A stretch of DNA of 64,000 nt from Dulcicalothrix desertica PCC 7102 (GCF_003991905.1 NZ_RSCL01000033.1:1-64000), one strand, 5' to 3'. Counted from the first letter of the stretch, positions 1 through 8,818 are shown. Notes: a model not told the origin generated them from the sequence alone. A program made the numbers and translations.

Positions 1-2
1 GC

Positions 3-245
3 TCAAAAGTGGATATACCCTATATGGGTAATGAGCATTATACAGGAAAAGCAAGCACACACAATCATCCTTCTGGTAGCGTTGAACCGAGTACTGAAGA
101 TATTGATTTAACTCGTCAATTATTAAAAGGCGCCTTGCTTTTGAACATTCCACTACTAGACCATGTGATTTTAGGTAACGGTAACTTTCAGAGCTTGCGG
201 GAAATCACAACTTTATGGGATGAATACCCACAAGGAGATATATAA
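3..245 (+). CDS. RadC/JAB-domain protein, C-terminal part (partial, possibly a remnant)
   Basis: The frame is open to the left edge of the window, so the gene begins outside it. The visible residues carry the RadC-type JAB metalloprotease signature HNHPSG followed by a [12 protein letters not shown]-like helix and an LLDHVILG strand, which are typical of the C-terminal half of RadC (DUF2466). The residues just before the HNHPSG motif (YTGKAST) do not resemble the hydrophobic strand normally found there, so the gene may have been rearranged. The family is annotated as DNA repair, but its real role is unsettled. Confidence 0.6.
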   Translation, partial: SKVDIPYMGNEHYTGKASTHNHPSGSVEPSTEDIDLTRQLLKGALLLNIPLLDHVILGNGNFQSLREITTLWDEYPQGDI

Positions 246-248
246 ACC

Positions 249-278
249 AAAAAGGGGACGGATAATAAATCCATCCCC
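249..278 (-). terminator. Rho-independent terminator of the PEP-CTERM gene
   Basis: On the minus strand a 10-bp stem (GGGGATGGAT / ATCCGTCCCC, one mismatch) with a 5-nt loop is followed directly by five T residues. It lies about 80 bases after the stop of the minus-strand PEP-CTERM gene. The plus-strand side lacks a T-run, so it probably terminates only the minus-strand transcript. Confidence 0.7.
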
Positions 279-359
279 AACTTTCCAATGACATTAAATC
301 AACAAATAACAATTAAAGTAGATGCTTATTGTCTTCACAGACCGCCTTTTCTTGGTCAA

Positions 360-1115
360 TTACGTAGTTTTCTGACTTTTGCGCTTTCGTAACAACATAC
401 CACCGACACCAACCAATCCTAAAACTACACCTGGTTCAGGAACACTTGCAATATATCTACCTGTGCCAATACGGAACGTATGGTTATCAGTTTCAAAACC
501 GCCACTGGAGTCAGTTTGTGACAGAACAATTTTGTCGAAGTTATCGTTACTACCTTCTGAGAAAAACTCGAAGAAACCATTTTTTTGACCACCGTGCTGC
601 GTTGCTGTAACTGGGGCAAGTGTAGTCATTAGGTTATAAGTTAGTTCTCTAACTAACTTGTTTCCATCAAAGAATTTCAAGGTATTACCAACACTTAGCG
701 CTCCCAGATTTAAACCAAAGTAGTTAAATTTCTTACCACCCTTAGCTTCGATAATTGCATCATTCCCTGTGAATACCGCTAAATATTTAGAGTTATTTAC
801 TTCACCGGTTACACCAGAAGGCGCCCATGTGTTAGCATAAATACCAGTTTGCCTTGAGCCTGCTGTTGTTGACATGGAACCATTTGAAAACGAATACTGT
901 ACTTTGTCGTTGCCAGGTAACGCACCATTATTAAAGTCTAAAGTTGTATAGCCTTGTTCATTAACATTATTTGAAAAAGCTCCTTGGTTAGTTACGCCTG
1001 GGGTGCGGAACGTACCTGCATTGTAGGTAAATCCAAGAGCATGTGCGGAACCAGCGTAGCTAACAGATGCAACAGCAGATAAAGCAGCGATTGTAAGAGC
1101 TTTTTTGATAAACAT
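360..1115 (-). CDS. PEP-CTERM sorting-domain surface protein
   Basis: This 251-residue protein starts with a signal peptide (MFIKKAL, then a hydrophobic stretch ending in SAHA near residue 26). It ends with a PEP-CTERM signal: VPEPG, a short glycine-rich hydrophobic helix and a basic RKRK tail. Such proteins are exported, then cleaved and sorted by a cyanobacterial exosortase. The body (about 30-220) looks like a beta-rich domain with FNYFGLNLGAL and FFDGN strands, as in the Npun_F0296-type exosortase-dependent surface proteins; that subfamily call is tentative. A GGAG ribosome site precedes the ATG, and a terminator follows at 249-278. It appears to be monocistronic. Confidence 0.85.
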   Translation of the reverse strand: MFIKKALTIAALSAVASVSYAGSAHALGFTYNAGTFRTPGVTNQGAFSNNVNEQGYTTLDFNNGALPGNDKVQYSFSNGSMSTTAGSRQTGIYANTWAPSGVTGEVNNSKYLAVFTGNDAIIEAKGGKKFNYFGLNLGALSVGNTLKFFDGNKLVRELTYNLMTTLAPVTATQHGGQKNGFFEFFSEGSNDNFDKIVLSQTDSSGGFETDNHTFRIGTGRYIASVPEPGVVLGLVGVGGMLLRKRKSQKTT

Positions 1116-1482
1116 GTTTTTAACTCCAGGTATGTTTTGCTATCAATAACCTAATTGTGGAATAGGCTCATAGCTTTACACACCAGAGTGATTACGGCTT
1201 TTTTAAATATTTTTCTCTGTCTGCTAAAAAGTACTTTATTTGACCATAGACTTTTAGGAATCAAGTAATACCACTCATCCTAAAATGAAGAAGCGCACAA
1301 AAATCAAGCTAAGAATATGTAGATAATGTAAATCATATAGTTTACTTATACTAAGTAGTGCAAATAGTTTAATCCTCTAACATCTCCTTAGTCTGATATT
1401 TATATTGCTTGCTAGTTTAGTAAAGGGGAATTAAAGCATTATGAATGCAATACCTAGCGAGCGAGAATCTAACTAAACAAAC
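1116..1482. other. Divergent intergenic region
   Basis: This region separates the minus-strand PEP-CTERM gene from the plus-strand DUF938 gene and must hold both promoters. It is AT-rich with no open frame worth calling. I could not assign confident -35/-10 boxes, and I see no member of the dispersed repeat families here. Confidence 0.5.
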
Positions 1483-2106
1483 ATGACCAACAGCGCAAAA
1501 CAATATGCTCCTGCAACTCAACGGAACCGTGAAGCGATTCTAGAGGTACTTCAGCAAGTGCTACCACCAAGTGGCACAATTTTGGAAGTGGCTTCTGGAA
1601 CAGGAGAACATGCGGTATTTATGGCGCCGCATTTATTAAAGCATAAGTGGTTGCCTTCTGACCCTAACCCCATGTCACGTGCATCCATAGCAGCATGGTT
1701 ACATGAAGTAGAAAGCAATAATATCTATGAACCTTTGGATATTGATGCATCTTTACCAACTTGGAGTGTAGAGACGCATCAAGACTTTTCACCAATAACA
1801 GCCATCGTCAATATAAACATGATTCATATATCACCGTGGGCTGCATGTTTGGGTTTAATGGCAGGCGCCAATAGAATATTACCTCCAGGCGGTATCTTAT
1901 ATATGTATGGCCCCTACAAACAAAACGGCAAACATACGGCGCCAAGTAACGAAGCCTTTGATGAATCGTTAAAAATGCAAAATCCAGAATGGGGTGTACG
2001 TGACCTAGAACAAGTGATACAAGCAGCTAGCGCACAAAATCTATCCTTCCTAAAAACTTTTCAAATGCCAGCAAACAACCTCTCACTAATATTCCAACAT
2101 CTTTAA
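1483..2106 (+). CDS. DUF938 SAM-dependent methyltransferase-like protein
   Basis: The 207-residue length and sequence match the DUF938 family of class I Rossmann methyltransferases. The opening YAPATQRNR is followed by the SAM-binding motif LEVASGTGEH (residues 35-43), then an SDPNP motif (near 60) and an NMIHISPW segment (near 120) characteristic of the family. The substrate is unknown. It precedes mtnD on the same strand with 79 bases between them, including a dispersed repeat, so co-transcription is possible but not shown. Confidence 0.85.
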   Translation: MTNSAKQYAPATQRNREAILEVLQQVLPPSGTILEVASGTGEHAVFMAPHLLKHKWLPSDPNPMSRASIAAWLHEVESNNIYEPLDIDASLPTWSVETHQDFSPITAIVNINMIHISPWAACLGLMAGANRILPPGGILYMYGPYKQNGKHTAPSNEAFDESLKMQNPEWGVRDLEQVIQAASAQNLSFLKTFQMPANNLSLIFQHL

Positions 2107-2112
2107 ATTAAT

Positions 2113-2141
2113 CTTGTGGAACAGGCATCCCTGCCTGTCCC
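2113..2141. repeat. Dispersed CTTGTGG-type palindromic repeat
   Basis: This copy of the CTTGTGG(A/G)-GGCAT repeat family contains the hairpin CAGGCA-tccc-TGCCTG. Related copies lie near 12.05, 22.25, 36.88, 38.05, 46.29, 54.0 and 54.2 kb in both orientations. Confidence 0.7.
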
Positions 2142-2185
2142 AAATATTTGCTACCTTAATAAAGGTGACATCAAAGGAGGTTGAT

Positions 2186-2740
2186 ATGGCAATTTTACAA
2201 ATGGAAGACGGAAGCAAGCTCACAGACCTACAGTCAATCATCCAAGAACTGGCGCCTTTAGGAATTACCCTTAACTACTGGTCAATTGGCGATAACCCTG
2301 AATTACACCACTTACTATCCCAAGACAGCCTAGACGATGCACAAAAAGAAACCGTACTAACTCATCTAGACCATTATTTTAATGAACTTGCAAGCACAGG
2401 CTACACATCACGAGACTTAATCGTTTTACATCCAGAAGTCCCAAATCTCGATACAATGCTATCGAAATTTGATAAAATTCATACCCACGCTGATGATGAA
2501 GTGCGTTATATAGTCGCGGGTGAAGGAATTTTTGGGTTTGTGCGTCCAGATGGTAGTCAAGTAGAACTAACAGTGCAACCGCAAGAATATATTAACGTTC
2601 CAGCAGGTACACAACACTGGTTTATTTTGACACCTGCAAAACGTGTAAAAGCCGTGCGTTATTTCTGCGGCACGGCTGGCTGGGTTCCAAAATATACAGA
2701 TATTCAAATTCGTGTTGGGCGCCAGGTAGCAAGTGTTTAA
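2186..2740 (+). CDS. mtnD: Acireductone dioxygenase (methionine salvage)
   Basis: The protein is 184 residues from the chosen ATG, which follows a perfect AAAGGAGG ribosome site by 5 bases; the frame is open 24 codons further upstream but that part is repeat DNA. It belongs to the ARD cupin family, which oxidises 1,2-dihydroxy-3-keto-5-methylthiopentene to formate and 4-methylthio-2-oxobutyrate in the methionine salvage pathway. Metal ligands are visible as H99, H101 and E105 in HTHADDEVRY plus H144 in GTQHWF, matching the known H-H-E-H set. The FGFVRPDGSQVELTV core is highly typical. No other salvage genes lie beside it. Confidence 0.93.
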   Translation: MAILQMEDGSKLTDLQSIIQELAPLGITLNYWSIGDNPELHHLLSQDSLDDAQKETVLTHLDHYFNELASTGYTSRDLIVLHPEVPNLDTMLSKFDKIHTHADDEVRYIVAGEGIFGFVRPDGSQVELTVQPQEYINVPAGTQHWFILTPAKRVKAVRYFCGTAGWVPKYTDIQIRVGRQVASV

Positions 2741-2747
2741 TCTTTAA

Positions 2748-4739
2748 TTATTTAATTAAAACAACACAAACAATACCGCCAATTGTTAACATGCTGCCAA
2801 ATAAAAGCGACCAAAAGCGGTGGTAGCTGTTAACAACAGTGCCACTTTCACTTTTAAGTTCTATCAAATCCATGTACGAAGCGGCGCCACGACGGAACCA
2901 ACCAGTGGCTCCAACTTCACTACCTATCAAGCTTTCAACCCGTTTCATGCCAAACAAGAAATTACCAAGTGGACCGAAACGTGATGCGTAATGTAAATAT
3001 AGTAATCCACTACGGTCTTGCAGCATCATATCCGAGCCAAACTTATATCCAGAGTCACCGCGTCCAATTAATTCGCCTTGAAGTTTAGCTGGTTTTCCAC
3101 GCAACGGACTCGCGTAAGGGTCTGACATTAAAGTTAAAACATCAGTTGCAGTAGCTTGGCTAAAGTCTGGGTACATAATAAACGCTTTGATAAGTATTCC
3201 CAAACCCAATCCTATTAAAGGTAAGCCAAATACAAAACCAATATGACCATTAGTACCAGCAGCCAAAATGATACCAGCAATGATACCACCGACAAAACCA
3301 ATAGTTTCGGCGCCGTAAAGTACAACATCTAAAGCAAAGCTACCATATAACTTGCTCTTGCTAAGATTTTTACCTTCGGCAACAATTCGACCCATATCAA
3401 ATTCAATATCTAAACCCAATTGTTCTGCATAGGTACTTAATGCACGAACTCGCTTCCCTGTCAATGGGTGAGTAGAATTTAACTCCATCCAGGCGCCCCA
3501 AGGGTTAAACATATCCCACAAGAAAACGCGCCCAACTTTTTGCTTATCGGAGGCAACACGATATGCAGTTCCAGTTGAACTAGCAGCTTTAGCATCATAA
3601 ATACCTAGCGCGCGAGTACCTTCAATTAAGCGACTAGGTTCTTTACTACGCGAACCTTCTTCAACAATACCGTAAGCGATTTTTACCAAAGCGCGCGAAA
3701 GTCCGTTTGGATTACCTGTGCTTTCAGCAGCAAAGTGGTCAGCGAAATATTCTCGCGTCCGCGAAAGATACAGCACCATATATGTGCCGACTATATAAAA
3801 TATGTAAGCGGCGATAGCTGCTGTTTGTAGCCCATCCTTAATTTTGTTATCACCACCACGTCCAAGGTTTCTAAATGTAACATAAATTAGATAGCAAATT
3901 TGCACCAAAGTTGATGCAATAGTCATCACCGCAAAATCCCAGTGGACAATGTGTCCTAATTCATGAGCATAAACAGTAGCAATTTCGTCATCATCCAAGT
4001 ATTTAAACAGTCCTTCACTCACAACTAAACGCGCGCTGTTAGGTAATGAACCGTAAGTAAATGCCGTTGGGTTATTGTCACTAATAATTCCCAAACGCGG
4101 CATTTTGAGATTTTTCTGCTGACAAACTCGACGTAGTACGCGCGCTGTTTCTGGACTGCGAATCTCAATATCCGAAAAATCAACCCAGCGTGTCCGATAA
4201 AGCCACGATTGAGTCAAGTCCATCAAAAACGGCGCCAAGAAGAAAGTTAGAGTATTAAATATCAGGGTTATCGCAACAGCAAATATTAACCCTTGAGTAG
4301 GATTATCACTACCCAAAATTAATACTATCGCCAACCCCAACACAAAAACCATTCCAAATAGCAAGGATATGGTAACTCCCGACGCTAACGCCAAGCTACC
4401 ACCCACACCACCCATTGCGAGTTTGACACCAGCAGTTGCTGCACGTCCTGCTGTATGGGCGCCAGTTTGTTGCGCTTGTGCTTGTGATGAATTTATACTT
4501 TGGTAAGTTTGCTGCGCCCACTCCGAAACCTGCGAATTTTCGCTATGCATCAATTGCTGACACAGGATCATTGCTTGTTCGACTTGACCAACACGTTGAT
4601 AAGCTTTAACCAAACCCATCTGCGCTTTCGCATAGTCAGGGGTTCCAGCACTCTCACCGCGACAAAAATCTTCTAGCAGTTCAATTGCTTCTTGATAATT
4701 TCCACTTTTTAGGGCATCTAACCCAGATTGCAATGACAT
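2748..4739 (-). CDS. M48-family membrane zinc metalloprotease with TPR-like N-terminus
   Basis: This 663-residue protein has a helical TPR-like segment (about 1-80), two hydrophobic segments (about 115-145 and 150-175), a catalytic M48 domain and a C-terminal membrane-anchored region. The zinc site is HELGH (259-263) with the third ligand E330 in REYFADHF, both hallmarks of HtpX/Ste24-type peptidases. M48 membrane proteases degrade or process membrane proteins. Further hydrophobic segments lie near 305-325, 475-515 and 640-660. It is longer than HtpX (about 290 residues), because of the TPR-like and C-terminal additions common in cyanobacterial members. It converges on mtnD with only 7 bases between the stops. 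Confidence 0.88.
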   Translation of the reverse strand: MSLQSGLDALKSGNYQEAIELLEDFCRGESAGTPDYAKAQMGLVKAYQRVGQVEQAMILCQQLMHSENSQVSEWAQQTYQSINSSQAQAQQTGAHTAGRAATAGVKLAMGGVGGSLALASGVTISLLFGMVFVLGLAIVLILGSDNPTQGLIFAVAITLIFNTLTFFLAPFLMDLTQSWLYRTRWVDFSDIEIRSPETARVLRRVCQQKNLKMPRLGIISDNNPTAFTYGSLPNSARLVVSEGLFKYLDDDEIATVYAHELGHIVHWDFAVMTIASTLVQICYLIYVTFRNLGRGGDNKIKDGLQTAAIAAYIFYIVGTYMVLYLSRTREYFADHFAAESTGNPNGLSRALVKIAYGIVEEGSRSKEPSRLIEGTRALGIYDAKAASSTGTAYRVASDKQKVGRVFLWDMFNPWGAWMELNSTHPLTGKRVRALSTYAEQLGLDIEFDMGRIVAEGKNLSKSKLYGSFALDVVLYGAETIGFVGGIIAGIILAAGTNGHIGFVFGLPLIGLGLGILIKAFIMYPDFSQATATDVLTLMSDPYASPLRGKPAKLQGELIGRGDSGYKFGSDMMLQDRSGLLYLHYASRFGPLGNFLFGMKRVESLIGSEVGATGWFRRGAASYMDLIELKSESGTVVNSYHRFWSLLFGSMLTIGGIVCVVLIK

Positions 4740-4864
4740 ATTTCTTCCTTGAGTAGGAGGCGCCTACAATTAATGGATAATATATAAATTCACCGTTCGT
4801 CACTGCAATTTCGGCAAAGTTTACAAAAAATATAAATTATTACTTTTGCTACGTATATTTATCT

Positions 4865-4912
4865 GTCACTCTGAGCGTAGCGTAAACGGAGTTTTCCCGT
4901 AGGGTAGAATCT
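4865..4912. repeat. Nested dispersed repeat
   Basis: The sequence begins as the GTCA-TCTGAGCGTAGCG repeat seen intact at 7.8 kb and ends with its AGAATCT half. Between them sits a 23-bp foreign segment (4883-4905), whose reverse complement recurs near 27.84 kb with one change. The rest of the 4740-4978 spacer holds two GGCGCC sites and no gene. Confidence 0.6.
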
Positions 4913-4978
4913 AGCAGAAATGTACTTGCAGGCGCCTACTTGTTGAGATACTAGTACTCTATGTCATTGATTTTGTTT

Positions 4979-5584
4979 TTATTGTGGGATAAGGTCTTCG
5001 AGCTTAAGCTGCAAGTTTGGGAAAAGGCTAGAGGTAATTGTATCTTTCAAGCGATATTGTTGCTTTTGGTATCTACCATTAACTAGCTGGCAGACTGTAA
5101 AAGTAGGTTGTTTTGGGCTGCCAATGAATTCTAAACCACCTAGACCGCGAAAATCTACAATCCAATACTTTAGAATTTCAAGAAAAGCATATTCTTCTAC
5201 TTTTCTAGCGTAATCGTCTTGCCAGTTAGTGCTGACAACTTCGGCAACAAATTTAATTGTGGCGCCATTACAAATTATAGGTTCTCTTTGCCACAGGGGT
5301 TCTTGACTCAGTTTTGCTCTATCTAAAACAATTACGTCAGGACGTAATGCCGTTGCTTCGGCGTATGGTGGTTTAATTAGACAGGTTCTCGGAATTAGCC
5401 ACTTTAAATTCAAACGATAAATCTCGGTATAAACTCTACCAGCAATATTTCCTGAGACATCTTCATGAGGACCCGTCGGTTCCATGTCACGTAGCTCTCC
5501 ATCAATTAGTTCATAACGGGGGTTATCTGCATATTCAATTATAAACTGCTCAAAAGTTAAGAGTTTGGGTGGCGTATAATTCAT
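4979..5584 (-). CDS. Uma2-family (DUF820) putative endonuclease
   Basis: This 201-residue protein has the Uma2/DUF820 layout found in many copies in filamentous cyanobacteria. The landmarks are RYELIDGEL (23-31), LRPDVIVL (80-87), VAEVVS (113-118), a DDYARKVEEY helix (123-132) and YWIVD (140-144). The fold is a PD-(D/E)XK nuclease, but no biological role is established for the family. It is single-gene with its own promoter region. Confidence 0.88.
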   Translation of the reverse strand: MNYTPPKLLTFEQFIIEYADNPRYELIDGELRDMEPTGPHEDVSGNIAGRVYTEIYRLNLKWLIPRTCLIKPPYAEATALRPDVIVLDRAKLSQEPLWQREPIICNGATIKFVAEVVSTNWQDDYARKVEEYAFLEILKYWIVDFRGLGGLEFIGSPKQPTFTVCQLVNGRYQKQQYRLKDTITSSLFPNLQLKLEDLIPQ

Positions 5585-5727
5585 AGATTAGTATTATACT
5601 AGAACTAGTTTTATCATTTTTTATCAATTAATTAAAATTATTGTAGCTCGAAAGCAACCAAACGCGGGTATAGTTAAGTAAACACAATAAACTTGCTTAC
5701 ACTATTATGCGAAATGGTTAAGTAATT

Positions 5728-5916
5728 ATGTCAAAGGTTAAGCAACAAGAGAATGACCACTATCTTAAAAATTTTTTGACTTTTCTCGCTCAGGATATTG
5801 AAAATAATCCAACTCATATTCATCCAATTAGCTTTGATTTATTTAACCGCGCTCAATCTTTGGTTGCTGGCATTGATGTTGATCTTGATACACCACTATG
5901 TGACGAGGATGAGTAA
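5728..5916 (+). CDS. Orphan C-terminal half of a PrlF-type antitoxin
   Basis: The 62 residues resemble the C-terminal tail of PrlF, the antitoxin of the YhaV toxin: FLTFLAQDIENNP followed by LVAGIDVDLDTPL and an acidic end. The N-terminal AbrB-like DNA-binding domain is missing: the protein starts only 14 residues before the tail. No YhaV toxin gene follows; the next 90 bases are spacer and then a convergent gene. I read it as a remnant or stand-alone neutralising peptide. Homology rests on motif resemblance by eye. Confidence 0.55.
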   Translation: MSKVKQQENDHYLKNFLTFLAQDIENNPTHIHPISFDLFNRAQSLVAGIDVDLDTPLCDEDE

Positions 5917-5962
5917 TTTTGTCTACAAGTTAACCTGAATACTACATAGGTTTTGAATTTTT

Positions 5963-6006
5963 ATCCCCCCAACAAGAACGCGAATTCGCGGGGAATTTAG
6001 GGGGAT
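5963..6006. repeat. Long hairpin between convergent genes
   Basis: Arms ATCCCCC and GGGGGAT close a loop that itself contains the perfect 12-bp palindrome CGCGAATTCGCG (5979-5990). It lies between the antitoxin stop and the adjacent AMP-ligase stop, where a bidirectional transcription barrier would be useful, but there is no T-run on either side. Confidence 0.5.
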
Positions 6007-7584
6007 TTATTCTATTTGAAAGAGTTTTAGTAGTGCGGGATAATCAATTTTGGCGTTATGTCGTTTATCTAAGGGAAATTTTTTGCACACCTTAATCTTT
6101 TGAATATGCATATTTGCTAAAGAATCTCTCAGAGGTTTCCAATCTATTTGGTAACTAGGTTTATTTAGCTCTACTACTAAAGTTCGCTGACCTTGATGGA
6201 GAATTACTGCGCTATAACGGATGTCGGGATGATTTTGCATGATCCCTTCTACAGCTAAAGGATAAAGAGTCCCGTAATTATCCTCAATACAACCTATACA
6301 ACGACCTAATAACCATAAGCGACCTTGATTATCTATATATCCAGTATCACCCGTTCGGTGCCATGAAGTTTTTTCGACTGTAAATTTTGTTTCTTCGTTA
6401 CCATCACCATTAAGATATCTAGATAAAACGTGGTTTCCGCTAACGACGATTTCTCCAGGGATTCCTATTGGTTGGCAAGCAGCAGTAAACTTAGCATTGG
6501 TGTATGGACTAATAGGTTTACCCCAAGACTGAGGCAAAATTCTTAATTGAATGCTGTCTACGGGTTTTCCTACTAGCAACCCTCCTCCTGTTAATGTGGT
6601 TGCTATGTCTTCTGTTTGGTGATGATGGGAGTAAGCTATGGGTTCTGCTTCTGTGGAACCATATACTGTAGCTATTTGACTATTGGGAGCAATTTTTTGT
6701 AATTCTATTAATGAGTTTGGCATGACTGGCGCCCCACCAATAAAAATTTTCTGTAAGCTGGGTAAAGTTAACCTCTGTTGTAAGCAATATTCTGTCAACC
6801 TGGATAAAAAACCAGGTGATGCGACCGTTCGTGAAGGTTGATGAGTTAAAATCTGAGCTATGACTGGAGCGGGATTTATAGCTCCTGGTTTTCGTAAATC
6901 TGCATTTGGAATTAAGCTAGTTAAACCAGATGCTAAATTGGCAAGGACAAAAATTGGCAAAGTTGCTAAATCTAGCTGTTGCGCTTGAAGTTCCAGGGTA
7001 TCAGCTAAAGCTTGGTGTTGAGCTAGTAAAAATCCGTGGGTGCGTAATGCTGCTTTGGGTTTCCCTGTACTTCCACTGGTAAATGTTAGTAAAGCTGGGC
7101 TATCTTTTGTGGCTGTAAAAATTTTACTAGAAATATCATACGGCGCCTGTTGGGTATAATTCAAAGATATGGCGCCTGGTATAGGGCAACCAATGGCAAA
7201 TTTTAAAGGTATACGTTGTAAAGCTTTTGATTGTAAGCGCAGTAAATGGGCTTTAGAACTGGCAATCAATGCTTTTGGAGTGTATAAGTTACAGCAGTCA
7301 TTTATGTGATTTTTACCTACACCAGGGTCAAGGAACATGGCAATTAATCCCAAACGAAAAATAGCAGCAAGAATAATATAAAGTTCTGCCGACATGGGAT
7401 GAAATACTAGTACTGCATCTCCAGGTTGTAACCCTTTTTGTTGTAATAAAGTCGCTATAATGGCAGATGCTTTTTCTAGTTCTGCAAAGGTTGTTGTTCG
7501 AGAGCGTTTTTTATAAGTATCAATTATTGCTGGTAATTCAGCCTGGGTAGTAGCAAATTTTTGTAATATGGTAATAATATTCAT
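6007..7584 (-). CDS. AMP-dependent synthetase/ligase (OleC-like)
   Basis: This 525-residue ANL-superfamily enzyme activates a carboxylate as the acyl-AMP. Motifs are TFTSGSTGKPK (167-177), YGSTEAEP (308-315), HRTGDTGYID (409-418), GRLWLLGR (421-428) and the C-terminal NAKIDYPALL lysine region. The TEAEP and RTGD-GYID variants recall OleC-type ligases of long-chain hydrocarbon synthesis more than acetyl-CoA synthetases, but the substrate is unknown. It is the last gene of a minus-strand run after the DUF3419 and GNAT genes, separated from the GNAT gene by a 297-base repeat array. Confidence 0.83.
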   Translation of the reverse strand: MNIITILQKFATTQAELPAIIDTYKKRSRTTTFAELEKASAIIATLLQQKGLQPGDAVLVFHPMSAELYIILAAIFRLGLIAMFLDPGVGKNHINDCCNLYTPKALIASSKAHLLRLQSKALQRIPLKFAIGCPIPGAISLNYTQQAPYDISSKIFTATKDSPALLTFTSGSTGKPKAALRTHGFLLAQHQALADTLELQAQQLDLATLPIFVLANLASGLTSLIPNADLRKPGAINPAPVIAQILTHQPSRTVASPGFLSRLTEYCLQQRLTLPSLQKIFIGGAPVMPNSLIELQKIAPNSQIATVYGSTEAEPIAYSHHHQTEDIATTLTGGGLLVGKPVDSIQLRILPQSWGKPISPYTNAKFTAACQPIGIPGEIVVSGNHVLSRYLNGDGNEETKFTVEKTSWHRTGDTGYIDNQGRLWLLGRCIGCIEDNYGTLYPLAVEGIMQNHPDIRYSAVILHQGQRTLVVELNKPSYQIDWKPLRDSLANMHIQKIKVCKKFPLDKRHNAKIDYPALLKLFQIE

Positions 7585-7611
7585 TCTTTTATTTAAGAGT
7601 ATGTTTTAAAT

Positions 7612-7878
7612 GTCATGCTGAACGTAGTGAAGCATCTAAATATATATTGTGAGTATATATTATTTGCTACACGCTCAAATGTCATGCTGAACGTAGTGAA
7701 GCATCTAAGTATATCTTGTGAGTATATATTATTTGCTACACGCTCAAATGTCATGCTGAACGTAGTGAAGCATCTGAGTATACATTGAGGCTTATAGATT
7801 CTTCGCTACGCTCAGAATGACAATTTAGGATTTAAGTATACATTGAGACTTATAGATTCTTCGCTACGCTCAGAATGA
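7612..7878. repeat. Tandem array of hairpin repeats
   Basis: A 69-bp unit starts at 7612, 7681 and 7750, each beginning GTCATGCTGAACGTAGTG. The third runs into two copies of a roughly 60-bp unit that ends in a TTCGCTACGCTCAGAATGAC element. The two repeat cores are related: each forms a short stem, ATGCT/AGCAT in one and ATTCT/AGAAT in the other, so both bases of a pair changed together. The array sits inside the putative operon, between the GNAT and AMP-ligase genes. Confidence 0.8.
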
Positions 7879-7881
7879 CAA

Positions 7882-8817
7882 TTAGAGTTTTTTGCTAAAA
7901 AGGATATATCGACGTATTGTCGTTGCATAGCGACTGCTTAAGTTGCGGGAAGGGTTTGCGTCGTGCATTAAAGCATGGATAGCTTGCGAATATCCGAGTT
8001 GGTGAGCTATTTGCTGACATTGAGCTACGAGTAAATTGCCTAATCCAGCGTATATACGTTTTGGTAAAATGGCGACGGTTTTGATAATGATGGTATTTAC
8101 AGGTTCTCCTCGCTGTTTTTGCAACCAATCTGGTATGGCAAATAAAAACCCGACTGGATTTTGCTCATGTTCTGCGATTAATACTAATTCTGGTTGTATG
8201 TATGGTAATAATGACTGATATTGGGCAATAAATTGAGCTTCGTCAATTGGTGTGAACAGAAAATTATTGCGAAAGCTTTGAATTGCCACGGTATAAATAC
8301 GATGTAGTTCTTGCTCTTGGTTTTGCAAATCTAATGCACGAACGTGAATATTTGCTTGTTCACATCGTTGTTTCACGAATTGCAAGCGAGAATCTATTTG
8401 TGTTAAATCAGTATTTAAACTGGAACTATAATTAGCCAAAGGTGTAAAATTTTGCTCGATAAAATGTTGGCGCCAATTATCTGGGTTATCGGGTTCTAAG
8501 AAAAAAGCTGGGTGTACACCTCGTTCTGTTAATAGTCTATAGCGCTGCCATGTATTGCCATCAATTGGTGCAATTGCTAAATTACAACCAAGGGAAGCAA
8601 GTTGGTTACAAGCATGTGCTAATACTTCTGTAGCATTTTCATCAAGTACTTCGTAGTGTCCGATGTAACCAAGTTTACATCCATTGAGTGAGGGTGTGTT
8701 TTTCCACCATAGAGAATATTGCCCTATTACCTGATGGTTGTATATAAGTTGCCAATGAGCATCAGCGTCTGTAACATCTTTCGTTTGCACAAAGTTATGA
8801 GAAATCAATTGTTGCAT
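7882..8817 (-). CDS. GNAT-like acyltransferase
   Basis: This 311-residue protein looks like a two-lobed GNAT protein. The C-terminal lobe (about 180-311) contains an ELVLIAEHEQNPVGFLFAIPD strand region, a TVAILPKRIYAGLGNLLV segment that fits the acyl-CoA-binding loop, and the tail SRYATTIRRYILF. The substrate cannot be told. Its ATG begins 1 base after the stop of the upstream DUF3419 gene, so the two are almost certainly translationally coupled, and it probably acts on the same pathway. Confidence 0.72.
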   Translation of the reverse strand: MQQLISHNFVQTKDVTDADAHWQLIYNHQVIGQYSLWWKNTPSLNGCKLGYIGHYEVLDENATEVLAHACNQLASLGCNLAIAPIDGNTWQRYRLLTERGVHPAFFLEPDNPDNWRQHFIEQNFTPLANYSSSLNTDLTQIDSRLQFVKQRCEQANIHVRALDLQNQEQELHRIYTVAIQSFRNNFLFTPIDEAQFIAQYQSLLPYIQPELVLIAEHEQNPVGFLFAIPDWLQKQRGEPVNTIIIKTVAILPKRIYAGLGNLLVAQCQQIAHQLGYSQAIHALMHDANPSRNLSSRYATTIRRYILFSKKL

Positions 8818-8818
8818 T

